From positions 1-25,336 of IMG/VR virus record IMGVR_UViG_3300050014_000287: a stretch of DNA of 25,336 nucleotides. One strand, written 5' to 3'. Both the position numbers and the translations under genes were made by a program. The DNA comes from a virus. Positions 9,092 through 14,869 of the stretch are shown here, one piece after another. The notes under the pieces are model-generated. The model searched no databases. It was not told the DNA's origin and was given only the letters and a program-made list of their open reading frames with translations. Numbering within the stretch: position 1 is the stretch's first letter; every line of letters starts with the position of its first letter.

Positions 9092-9484
9092 ATGGCAGTT
9101 CAGTTGGCGACACCATTTTCGATCAGCGGCCCCGGCATCACGGCGGAGACCGACGCATACGCGGCAGCAACGCGGTACACCATTGACACGGTGGGTCAGA
9201 CCATCCAAGTCACTTTCCCGCTGGGCACGGCGACCACCAGCGGCGGCAAAACAACGGCGTTTGTGCCGGGGCTGCTGGCCAATCAGAGCGGTTCCGTCTC
9301 CATCCAGTTTTCGCTCATCAGCAACACCTGGAGCGCGTCGAACCAGCAGACAGGTACGCTGACCAGCGGGCAGATTGCGGCGGTACAGGCCATCATGGCT
9401 GGGGTTGAGTCGGCGATCCGCGATGCAGCAGAGGCTTTCGCGCTGAGTGTCGGCGTGCTGGCCGGTACGAATGTGCCGTGGTAG
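9092..9484 (+). CDS. Hypothetical small protein of the fibre cassette, 130 aa
   Basis: Not recognised. There is a good ribosome site (TAGGAGG about 9 nt before ATG). The protein has no signal peptide, unlike the two genes before it. Residues 1-85 are beta-prone and Thr/Ser/Gly-rich (FSISGPGITAETDAYAAATR). Residues 90-122 form a helix (SGQIAAVQAIMAGVESAIRDAAEAFALSVG), and the end is NVPW. It is the last gene before a strong terminator, closing the three-gene cassette between portal and protease. A small virion or fibre-attachment protein is possible; nothing in the sequence proves it. Confidence 0.65.
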   Translation: MAVQLATPFSISGPGITAETDAYAAATRYTIDTVGQTIQVTFPLGTATTSGGKTTAFVPGLLANQSGSVSIQFSLISNTWSASNQQTGTLTSGQIAAVQAIMAGVESAIRDAAEAFALSVGVLAGTNVPW

Positions 9485-9508
9485 AGCGGTAAAAGCGGGA
9501 GTACAGCA

Positions 9509-9537
9509 GGGCGGGGCTTAGGCCTCGCCCTTTTCTT
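9509..9537 (+). terminator. Rho-independent terminator closing the fibre cassette
   Basis: GGGCGGGGC (9509-9517) pairs with GCCTCGCCC (9522-9530), 9 bp with one G-U, around a TTAG loop. TTTTCTTT follows at 9531-9538. It lies 25 nt after the cassette's last stop codon and 44 nt before the capsid gene. Confidence 0.75.
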
Positions 9538-9580
9538 TGCAAATTGGCGAGCTTTTTCGCTTTGGGCGCAACGTCAAAGT

Positions 9581-11608
9581 ATGAGCACTAAGAGCATACC
9601 GGCGGCGCTTCCGATGCAGTATAGGGCCGCGAAAATTGATGCGGAGCCGAAAGAGGGCGAACGGCTGTCTGGCCCCGATCCGGGCCGGTTTCGCTTTGCC
9701 GTCTCCAGTGAAACCCCGTATCTGCGGAATTATTGGGAGGGCGCTGCGAATGAGATTCTTCAGCACGACAAGAAGAGCATTCGCACGGATCGCCTCGATT
9801 CCGGCCAGGTTCCCAATAACTTCAATCACGATCCCAATAAACAACTCGGCATCGTAGATAAGTATGAAATCAATGACGGCCGGCTTGTGGTTGAGGGTCC
9901 GTTCAGCCGCTCGGCGTTTGCGCAGGAAAAGCGCCAGGATTATGACGACAAGATCCTCACATCCGCATCCGTGGGTTACCGCATTCATAAGATGGTGCGC
10001 ACTGAGGATGAGGACAACCCCGATGCGCCCGACGAATGCCGCGTAACCGATTGGGAGCCGTTCGACGCATCGTTCGTCACCGTGCCCGCTGATCCAACCG
10101 TCGGCGCGGGCCGCTCTGAATCCAGCGATAAGAACTTCTCGGTTGAAATTGAAACCGTCTTGCGGCGGAGCGAAGTACCGCCCGCTGCCCAACCTGCAAT
10201 CGAAGTGCCACCGCAACAGGAGAACAAAAACATGGCCGAAACGGCTGAGAAAACCGCAGCGGAACTTGAGCTTGTGCGGCGCAATGACATTATGGCCGTT
10301 GCGACCGATTCTGATTTCCGTAAGTACGTCACCATTGACGAGGCCCAGAAAGCCATCGCCGACAATACCTCCTCGGATAAGTTCCGCGACCTCGTTTCGC
10401 GCAAGATTTGCGCGGCCAACGATGCCAGCAAGGTGGGCACCGCGGGCAGCAACCTTTTCAGTGAAATGGATCAGTCCGACCAGAAACGGTTCTCCGCTTT
10501 CCGGTTGGTCCGTTCGCTCACCAACTCCGCGCGCCCCGGCACTTTCTCCACATCTCTGTGCGATGCGGCCCTGGAGCGCGAGTTCAGCGATGAACTGAAA
10601 AAGCGCCTCAAGATCACCACGGAAGGCCCGCTGATTCCGGACTCCATGTCGCGCGCCCTGGGTACGCAGACCATCGGCAGCGGAGCCGGCCAGATAGCGG
10701 TGACCTCCGAGGCCGGTGCCGTGGCAACCTACACGCGGCCGGAAGTCATCGAGCTTTTGCGTAATCGTCCGCGCGTTGAGCAGCTTGGCGCGCGCCGCCT
10801 GGGTGGATTGACCGGCATCATCCGGTTGCCCCGCCAGTCCGGCGCCGGCACTGCGCAGTGGGTGGGTGAGGGCGCGGCTGTGACTCCTGCCGATCTCTCT
10901 ATGGACTTCATCTCCGTGACTCCGCGCCGCATCTCGGCGCAGACCGCATGGACCGTTGAACTGTTGGCTGAAACTGCGCCCGACATTGAGGGCCTGGCCC
11001 GCGCCGATCAGGACCGGGTCATCATGCTCGCCCTTGACCTGGCCGCAATCAGCGGTCCCACCGGCGGCGCGAACCCGGTTGGCTTGATGAATATCACCGG
11101 CCTCACGCTGCTTTCGCCCTCTGGCACTGCGTTTGCAGACGGTGGCAAGCCGCTCACCTGGGCTGACATTCTTGCGTTTGAATCCACCGTTGCAGCCGCC
11201 AACGCGGATGTGGCCACATCTGGATTCATGTTCACGCCGGAGGTACGCGCCCAGCTCAAGGCAACGCCGAAGTTTGCATCCGGCTACGCCGTCCCGATCT
11301 GGGATGACGGCCCCAAGGACCCGCTGGGTATCGACACGCAAGGCCCCGCCGGCTATCGCGCGGCCGTCACCAATCAGCTCGCCAAAAACGGAACCAAGGC
11401 AGGCGTAACCGGCTCCATCCTGCACAACGCCATCTTTGGCGATTGGGGCCAGTTGATCGTTGCCGATTGGGGCGCGCGTGAGGTGGTTGTCGATCCGTAC
11501 ACCCAGGCCGCCAGCGGCGCGATTGTGGTCACTCAGCGCGCGCTGCACGACGTTGCTTGCCGGCACGTCGCCGCCTTCGTTGCCAACCCCTACATCGCAA
11601 TCAGCTAA
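9581..11608 (+). CDS. Fused prohead protease (U35 type) and HK97-fold major capsid protein
   Basis: 675 aa with two parts. Residues 12-175 are a HK97-type prohead protease: PMQYRAAKID start, SSETPYLRNY, a likely catalytic His in NFNHD (H83), a likely catalytic Ser in ILTSASVGYRI (S128 or S130) and the family ending WEPFDASFVTVPADP. Residues 218-675 are a HK97-fold capsid protein: a helical scaffold-like delta region at 218-340, then RNRPRVEQLGARRLGGLTG, RLPRQSGAGTAQWVGEG, the GPTGGANPVGLMN loop and the closing VVDPYTQAASGAIVV. The fusion lets the protease enter the shell with the capsid protein, cut off the delta region and destroy itself, so no separate scaffold gene is needed. It replaces lambda C-Nu3-E. 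A good internal ribosome site precedes Met218. The start at 9581 has only a weak ribosome site. Confidence 0.92.
   Translation: MSTKSIPAALPMQYRAAKIDAEPKEGERLSGPDPGRFRFAVSSETPYLRNYWEGAANEILQHDKKSIRTDRLDSGQVPNNFNHDPNKQLGIVDKYEINDGRLVVEGPFSRSAFAQEKRQDYDDKILTSASVGYRIHKMVRTEDEDNPDAPDECRVTDWEPFDASFVTVPADPTVGAGRSESSDKNFSVEIETVLRRSEVPPAAQPAIEVPPQQENKNMAETAEKTAAELELVRRNDIMAVATDSDFRKYVTIDEAQKAIADNTSSDKFRDLVSRKICAANDASKVGTAGSNLFSEMDQSDQKRFSAFRLVRSLTNSARPGTFSTSLCDAALEREFSDELKKRLKITTEGPLIPDSMSRALGTQTIGSGAGQIAVTSEAGAVATYTRPEVIELLRNRPRVEQLGARRLGGLTGIIRLPRQSGAGTAQWVGEGAAVTPADLSMDFISVTPRRISAQTAWTVELLAETAPDIEGLARADQDRVIMLALDLAAISGPTGGANPVGLMNITGLTLLSPSGTAFADGGKPLTWADILAFESTVAAANADVATSGFMFTPEVRAQLKATPKFASGYAVPIWDDGPKDPLGIDTQGPAGYRAAVTNQLAKNGTKAGVTGSILHNAIFGDWGQLIVADWGAREVVVDPYTQAASGAIVVTQRALHDVACRHVAAFVANPYIAIS
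10218..10234 (+). promoter_or_regulatory. Internal ribosome binding site and start codon at the protease/capsid junction
   Basis: AGGAG at 10218-10222 lies 9 nt before an in-frame ATG (10232-10234), codon 218 of the fusion. The Met falls right after a Pro/Gln/Ala-rich linker, where the capsid part begins. Initiation here would give a free capsid protein of 458 aa, as lambda makes Nu3 from inside C. The spacing is ideal and better than at the gene's own start. Confidence 0.5.
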
Positions 11609-11637
11609 TCACCCAGCAACACAACAACCACAACAGG

Positions 11638-11655
11638 CGGGGCCGCAAGGCCCCG
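11638..11655 (+). terminator. GC hairpin after the capsid gene, weak or partial terminator
   Basis: CGGGGCC (11638-11644) pairs perfectly with GGCCCCG (11649-11655) around a GCAA tetraloop. No T-run follows (TCGTTACA), so it may be an mRNA-stabilising or attenuating hairpin that protects the abundant capsid message and not a true terminator. It lies 15 nt before the next ribosome site. Confidence 0.4.
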
Positions 11656-11681
11656 TCGTTACAAATCCCAGGAGGGGATCG

Positions 11682-11984
11682 ATGCTTACAGCGAACAAGG
11701 GAAATAAGAGCGTCAACGTCGTGCTGCGCGTTGACATGGTTGTGGACGGTGAGCGCATGGAAAAGGGAGACGTGGTGGAAATTTCCGGCCACAACTTCAA
11801 ATACCTCGTCCAACATGATCGCGTGGCCGAGGCAACCACCGAGAACATCGCCGCCGTCAAGGCGGAGGTTAAAAGCGCGAAGGAAGCCGCCGAACGCGCC
11901 AAGCTGCCCAGCGATAACGAAGTCCTCAAGGCCCGCGTTGCCAACCTGGAAGCCGAACTGGCCACCGCAAAGAAAGGCAAGTAA
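11682..11984 (+). CDS. Small capsid-adjacent protein with C-terminal coiled coil
   Basis: 100 aa. The start is set at 11682 by AGGAGG at 11670-11675 with a 6-nt gap; the open frame upstream runs into the hairpin and is not coding. Residues 8-50 form a small beta domain (VVLRVDMVVDGERMEKGDVVEISG) followed by a short helix, like small phage proteins found after capsid genes. Residues 54-97 are a charged helix with heptad-like spacing (VKAEVKSAKEAAERAK, then NEVLKARVANLEAELATAKK), likely a coiled coil. The position matches lambda FI, a packaging helper, but sequence similarity to FI is not evident. It could also be a minor head component. Confidence 0.7.
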   Translation: MLTANKGNKSVNVVLRVDMVVDGERMEKGDVVEISGHNFKYLVQHDRVAEATTENIAAVKAEVKSAKEAAERAKLPSDNEVLKARVANLEAELATAKKGK

Positions 11985-11990
11985 ACCGCC

Positions 11991-12293
11991 ATGTTTGGGG
12001 ATTCCGATCTCGCTGTTTTCTTCGCCGACTTCGGCGCAACCACGCCGGTGATCTGGAATAACGAGCCCGCCGTGAACGGAATCCTCGACACGTCCACCGA
12101 TGTTTTCTCGCACGGCGGAGGCCCTGGAGGCGTGGAGCGCAACACGGTCATGCTCCACATCCCGTACAACGCTTTCACGGCCACGCCCAAGCCCAAAGAT
12201 TCAATCACCGTGGGCGGTGTTTCGTACACCGTCCACTCCCTGCCTGAATCGCGCGACATGCAGGTCACTGAGTTGTATCTCAAGAGAGCGTGA
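11991..12293 (+). CDS. Head-tail joining protein, lambda FII-like
   Basis: 100 aa. The layout agrees with the lambda FII / Phage_attach family: a short N-terminal helix (MFGDSDLAVFFADFG), a strand with NEPAVNGILDT corresponding to GVFDDP, strands carrying NTVMLHIPYNAF, then KPKDSITVGGVSYTVHSLPES, which matches the FII phrase RRGDTLTIGEENFWVDRVSPD, and a last strand TELYLKRA. FII binds gpW in the filled head and makes the surface on which the tail docks. A gpW-like protein upstream and a gpU-like protein downstream agree with this. It begins 6 nt after the previous stop without a strong ribosome site, so it is probably coupled. Confidence 0.65.
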   Translation: MFGDSDLAVFFADFGATTPVIWNNEPAVNGILDTSTDVFSHGGGPGGVERNTVMLHIPYNAFTATPKPKDSITVGGVSYTVHSLPESRDMQVTELYLKRA

Positions 12294-12344
12294 TGCAAAC
12301 CAACTTAACGAATCGAATGCTGCAACCTGATCGCGAGGGAAGCT

Positions 12345-12731
12345 ATGAGCAAGAGTGTAAATTCCGTAACATTGCTGGGCAACGTAGGCCAGCCGCCGGA
12401 ATCGAAGCAATCGCAAAACGGAACATTGCGGACGACGGTCTCCATTGCGACCAACGAACGGAAAAAAGTTCCCAACACTGACAAGTGGGAAGATCACACC
12501 GAGTGGCATTCGGTGATCTTCTTTGGCCGCCTGGCTGAAATCGCCCGCGACTATATCCGCAAAGGCTCCAAGGTCTATATCTCCGGCCGCCTCCGCACCA
12601 TCACCTGGGAAGACGACACCCAGCAGAAACGCTGGAAAACCAACATCGTTGCCGAGGAGCTTGTCTTGCTCGACGGCAAAGACTCCACCCCTGCCAAAGT
12701 TCCCGATGAAGCGTACGGCGAGGCGTTCTGA
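12345..12731 (+). CDS. ssb: Single-stranded DNA-binding protein (SSB), OB fold
   Basis: 128 aa. The SSB signature is clear: NSVTLLGNVGQPPES at 6-20, TTVSIATNER at 30-39, WEDHTEWHSVIFFGRLAEIA at 48-67 (W54, F59 and F60 in the base-stacking positions), then YIRKGSKVYISGRLRTITWE and KTNIVAEELVLLDG. The C-terminal tail is only 18 residues and ends DEAYGEAF, a weak version of the acidic tip ending in Phe that recruits partner proteins. SSB coats single-stranded DNA in replication and recombination, so its presence among head-tail genes is unusual. The start has GAGGGA upstream. The stop overlaps the next ATG (TGATG), tying it to late tail expression. Confidence 0.93.
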   Translation: MSKSVNSVTLLGNVGQPPESKQSQNGTLRTTVSIATNERKKVPNTDKWEDHTEWHSVIFFGRLAEIARDYIRKGSKVYISGRLRTITWEDDTQQKRWKTNIVAEELVLLDGKDSTPAKVPDEAYGEAF

Positions 12732-13180
12732 TGGCTCAGACCATCTGGACGCAAGCCGCAACGGCCATCATGACCGCACTCAACGCCCCAGGCGCGCCCG
12801 CTCCGTTCTACCGGGCGCGCTTTGAGGCTGTGGGTAACACTGAAACTGCCGGAAACCTCTACCCGACCAAGATCGATTGCAAGTACGAGTGCGCCCAAGA
12901 CTCCGTAAGGATCGACGCCTCAATGGTGGTACGCGCCAGCATCGCAGCCACCGATCAGGTTGACCTGGCCGCTGATCCGCTCGTGCTGTGGGCGTGGCAG
13001 CGCATCCGCATTGATCCCACGCTGGGCCAGCTCGTGGAAGATGCCTACGTCGATAACATTGAAATCGGCTACGTGGATAAGTCTGCAAGTGATCAGGTTT
13101 GCGTGGATATGACGATCCGGGTTGAAGTAGAGGTAGACAGAAACGACCCGTCAATCAATAAAACGTATTTGGCCGCTTAG
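12731..13180 (+). CDS. Tail terminator / minor tail protein U-like
   Basis: 149 aa. It lies directly before the tail tube gene, where lambda U lies before V. An N-terminal helix (MAQTIWTQAATAIMTALNAP) is followed by strands (YRARFEAVG, YPTKIDCKYECAQD), a region naming start and end positions (DPLVLWAWQRIRIDPTLGQLVEDAYVDNIEIG) and a last strand VCVDMTIRVEVEVDRNDPS. This order matches the tail terminator fold, whose hexamer caps the growing tail and joins it to the head. The call rests on order and fold-like pattern, as these proteins diverge widely. Its ATG overlaps the SSB stop by one base. Confidence 0.6.
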   Translation: MAQTIWTQAATAIMTALNAPGAPAPFYRARFEAVGNTETAGNLYPTKIDCKYECAQDSVRIDASMVVRASIAATDQVDLAADPLVLWAWQRIRIDPTLGQLVEDAYVDNIEIGYVDKSASDQVCVDMTIRVEVEVDRNDPSINKTYLAA

Positions 13181-13198
13181 GCCTGGAGGAAACACGAA

Positions 13199-13942
13199 AT
13201 GGCTTTGCTTGCGCCAACAGTAACCGTAACCCCGGCACCTACTACCGTCACCGCAGTGCAGGCGGTTGCGGTCACTGTTGCCGTTACCGGCTCCGGCGCC
13301 ACGCCCACCGGCTCCGTGAAAATAACCAGCGGCGCTTTCACGTCCGCCGCCACGCCTTTGGTGGCTGGCTCCGCAGTCATCGCCATTCCGCCCGGCGCAT
13401 TGGCCGTGGGCATCAACGCGCTGGCCACCGCCTACACTCCGGATGTGAACAGCGATGCCGTGTACACCGCAGGCACTGGCACAGCCAACGTGACGGTAAC
13501 CGCCGTCGCCGTTACGCCCTGCAAGTTGCAAGGCTATGTGGCCCAGCTTGGCTACGTTCCGGCCGCCGGTGGGGCCATGCAAATTCTTGCCGGTCTCAAA
13601 GACCTTGACGGCGAGTTCAAGGCGGATGAGTTGGATTCGAGCGACCATAGCGGATCGTGGAAGGGTCGCATGTTGGGGATGCTCGATTTCACCGCTACCG
13701 CCAAGCTCGATTACATCGCTGGCGATTCCGGTCAGGAAGGATTCTTGCAGGCGCTCATCAACCGCACCCCACTGCAAATCTATCTCTTTCCGAAGCAGGG
13801 CGCTGGCTCTGGAGTCGATCAGTACGCGGGCACCGTGGTCATTCCCAGTTACAAGTGGTCTGGCAAGATGAAGGATTTGCAGGACGCCACCTTCAGCCTC
13901 GCTAACGCCGCGAACACCGGGTTTGCGGTCTCCGCGCAGTAA
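13199..13942 (+). CDS. Major tail tube protein with N-terminal Ig-like domain
   Basis: 247 aa. Residues 5-104 look like a bacterial Ig-like domain: PTVTVTPAPTTVTAVQAVAV, GSGATPTGSVKITSG, a G-rich turn and a closing ANVTVTAV strand. Residues 110-247 fit a tail tube protein: QLGYVPAAGGAMQILAGLKD, the WKGRMLGMLDFTATAKLDYIA strand-helix unit, LINRTPLQIYLFPKQG, and the ending WSGKMKDLQDATFSLANAANTGF. In lambda gpV the Ig-like domain is at the C-terminus; here it is at the N-terminus. Such domains stud the tail surface and are thought to bind cell surface sugars weakly. GGAGG lies 9 nt before the ATG. A strong terminator follows the gene. Confidence 0.8.
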   Translation: MALLAPTVTVTPAPTTVTAVQAVAVTVAVTGSGATPTGSVKITSGAFTSAATPLVAGSAVIAIPPGALAVGINALATAYTPDVNSDAVYTAGTGTANVTVTAVAVTPCKLQGYVAQLGYVPAAGGAMQILAGLKDLDGEFKADELDSSDHSGSWKGRMLGMLDFTATAKLDYIAGDSGQEGFLQALINRTPLQIYLFPKQGAGSGVDQYAGTVVIPSYKWSGKMKDLQDATFSLANAANTGFAVSAQ

Positions 13943-14032
13943 CCGGGGTCCCTGGTGATGGGTCCTTATCACCGGGGTGGAGTTAGTTCAGGGCGCTCCC
14001 AGGTTATGCCTTCGCCGGGGAGCTTTGAGGGA
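13943..14032 (+). promoter_or_regulatory. Structured spacer after the tail tube gene
   Basis: This non-coding stretch holds a hairpin, GGTGAT (13954-13959) with ATCACC (13968-13973), followed by G- and C-rich sequence leading into the terminator. It may stabilise the 3' end of the tail tube mRNA. No promoter was recognised. Confidence 0.35.
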
Positions 14033-14070
14033 AGGGCCAGCCGCCTTGTAACCGGCTGGCCCTCTTTTTT
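14033..14070 (+). terminator. Strong Rho-independent terminator after the tail tube gene
   Basis: AGGGCCAGCCG (14033-14043) pairs perfectly with CGGCTGGCCCT (14053-14063), an 11-bp GC-rich stem with a 9-nt loop, followed by C and six Ts (14065-14070). It would cut transcription between the highly expressed tube gene and the low-copy chaperone and tape measure genes. Confidence 0.9.
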
Positions 14071-14090
14071 ACACAGAAAGTTGAGGAATT

Positions 14091-14486
14091 ATGGGAACCG
14101 TAGTGATCTTCAAAAAGCCAATCTTTGTTGACTTCGACCGCCGCCGCGAGGTGGTTTTCAATTTGAACACCGAGATTCTCATCCGCAACGCCGGCGGAAA
14201 GGATAGCTCGTTGTGGGACACCATTGGTGAGACCAAGGATGAGGCCACCGGCCAGATCAGCCGAACCCTCGATGTGAATGTCGAGAACCTGCGCCTGTAC
14301 CTCTGGGCGGCGCTCCAGGGGGATGCCAGGGCGCGCGGTGAGGCTCTGACGATAGAAGATGTGGGCGCGCTGCTCTCGCGCCGCAAATGGGTCATTCCAG
14401 CCGTCCGGGCCATCAGCGAGGCGCTCAACCAATACTACGGAGATGAGCCCGCGGGGGAAACACCCGCCCCAGCCGTAAGCGTGTAA
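14091..14486 (+). CDS. Tail assembly chaperone, G-like
   Basis: 131 aa, starting after TGAGGA at good spacing. It sits between tail tube and tape measure, the G position. It has an N-terminal beta part (VVIFKKPIFVDFDRRREVVFNL), a middle with DVNVENLRLYLWAALQGDARA and a helical C-terminal part (TIEDVGALLSRRKWVIPAVRAISEALNQYYG), then a Pro/Ala tail. This fits tail assembly chaperones that coat the tape measure protein while the tube polymerises. The tail after residue 120 is encoded over a GGGGGAA run and a stem-loop, and the -1 frame is open there, so a fraction of ribosomes probably continues into the T-like frame as lambda G does into GT. Confidence 0.75.
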   Translation: MGTVVIFKKPIFVDFDRRREVVFNLNTEILIRNAGGKDSSLWDTIGETKDEATGQISRTLDVNVENLRLYLWAALQGDARARGEALTIEDVGALLSRRKWVIPAVRAISEALNQYYGDEPAGETPAPAVSV

Positions 14487-14869
14487 GCTCGGGGCGCACA
14501 ACACGCAAAAAGGTCTCACTATGGACATGGGAAGATGCTTTCCGCATGGTCTGCGGTGAGATGGGCCTCGCACCCTCTGAATTCTATCGGCTGCTCTACT
14601 CGGAGTTGAGCCTCATCCTTGAGGGCTACCATGCGCGCCACAAGCGCGAACAGCGCGAACGCCGCGAGGAGTCCGCGTGGATGGTGAGCTGGCTGCTCAT
14701 CCCGCACAGGAAAGCCGATGCCGATCCCATCACGCCCGATCAACTCATGGGCCGCAAACCGCGCGGCAAGCCCGCGCCAGCGTTCGCCAATGACGAAGCC
14801 AAGGCACGTGCGCTGGTTACCGCTTTTGCTGCACAATCGAAGAAGAAGAGGTTGACTGATGGCAAGTAA
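14447..14869 (+). CDS. Tail assembly chaperone, T-like part made by -1 frameshift
   Basis: The frame is open from 14447 (just after a TGA at 14444) to the stop at 14867-14869. The first Met in it is 14546, but the conserved-looking core starts earlier: SLWTWEDAFRMVCGEMGLAP, then SEFYRLLYSELSLILEGYHA and a basic helix, so a start at 14546 would cut the domain. A -1 shift at 14453-14459 would give a G-T fusion of about 259 aa (123 residues of G plus 136). The C-terminal half is charged and ends AAQSKKKRLTDGK. The stop overlaps the tape measure ATG (14859). In lambda the T part binds the tape measure or tube subunits. Independent initiation at 14546 with GGGAAG upstream is the alternative. Confidence 0.7.
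   Translation, partial: ARGGNTRPSRKRVSSGRTTRKKVSLWTWEDAFRMVCGEMGLAPSEFYRLLYSELSLILEGYHARHKREQRERREESAWMVSWLLIPHRKADADPITPDQLMGRKPRGKPAPAFANDEAKARALVTAFAAQSKKKRLTDGK
14453..14506 (+). promoter_or_regulatory. Programmed -1 ribosomal frameshift signal (candidate)
   Basis: A GGGGGAA heptamer (14453-14459) is read G GGG GAA in the G frame. A 5-nt spacer follows, then a stem of CGCCCCAGC (14465-14473) with GCT, a bulged C and GGGGCG (14487-14496). The G stop codon is in the loop. Loop bases GCGTGT (14479-14484) are also exactly complementary to ACACGC (14501-14506), so a pseudoknot is possible, though the 4-nt connecting loop is short for it. The GGG codon re-pairs perfectly after slipping; GAA to GGA has a middle mismatch, so the site is not a perfect X XXY YYZ. 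Confidence 0.65.

Noticed and set aside
9518-11566. A 682-residue minus-strand open frame opposite the protease/capsid gene
   Set aside because: The plus strand codes for a clear protease/capsid fusion across the whole span. The antisense product is Arg/Gly/His-rich with no recognisable domain, as expected from a high-GC codon bias mirrored on the other strand.
11460-11681. Extended N-terminus of the coiled-coil protein into the capsid gene
   Set aside because: The frame there is the out-of-frame shadow of the capsid gene and crosses the hairpin; AGGAGG fixes the start at 11682.
13151-13972. A 273-residue minus-strand open frame opposite the tail tube gene
   Set aside because: The plus strand has a good ribosome site and a tube-protein pattern; the antisense product is low-complexity Gly/Arg.
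14546-14869. Separate T-like gene starting at ATG 14546
   Set aside because: This start removes the WTWEDAF part of the core. The -1 frame is open upstream to the G gene with a plausible frameshift site, so a fusion is more likely; kept only as an alternative.
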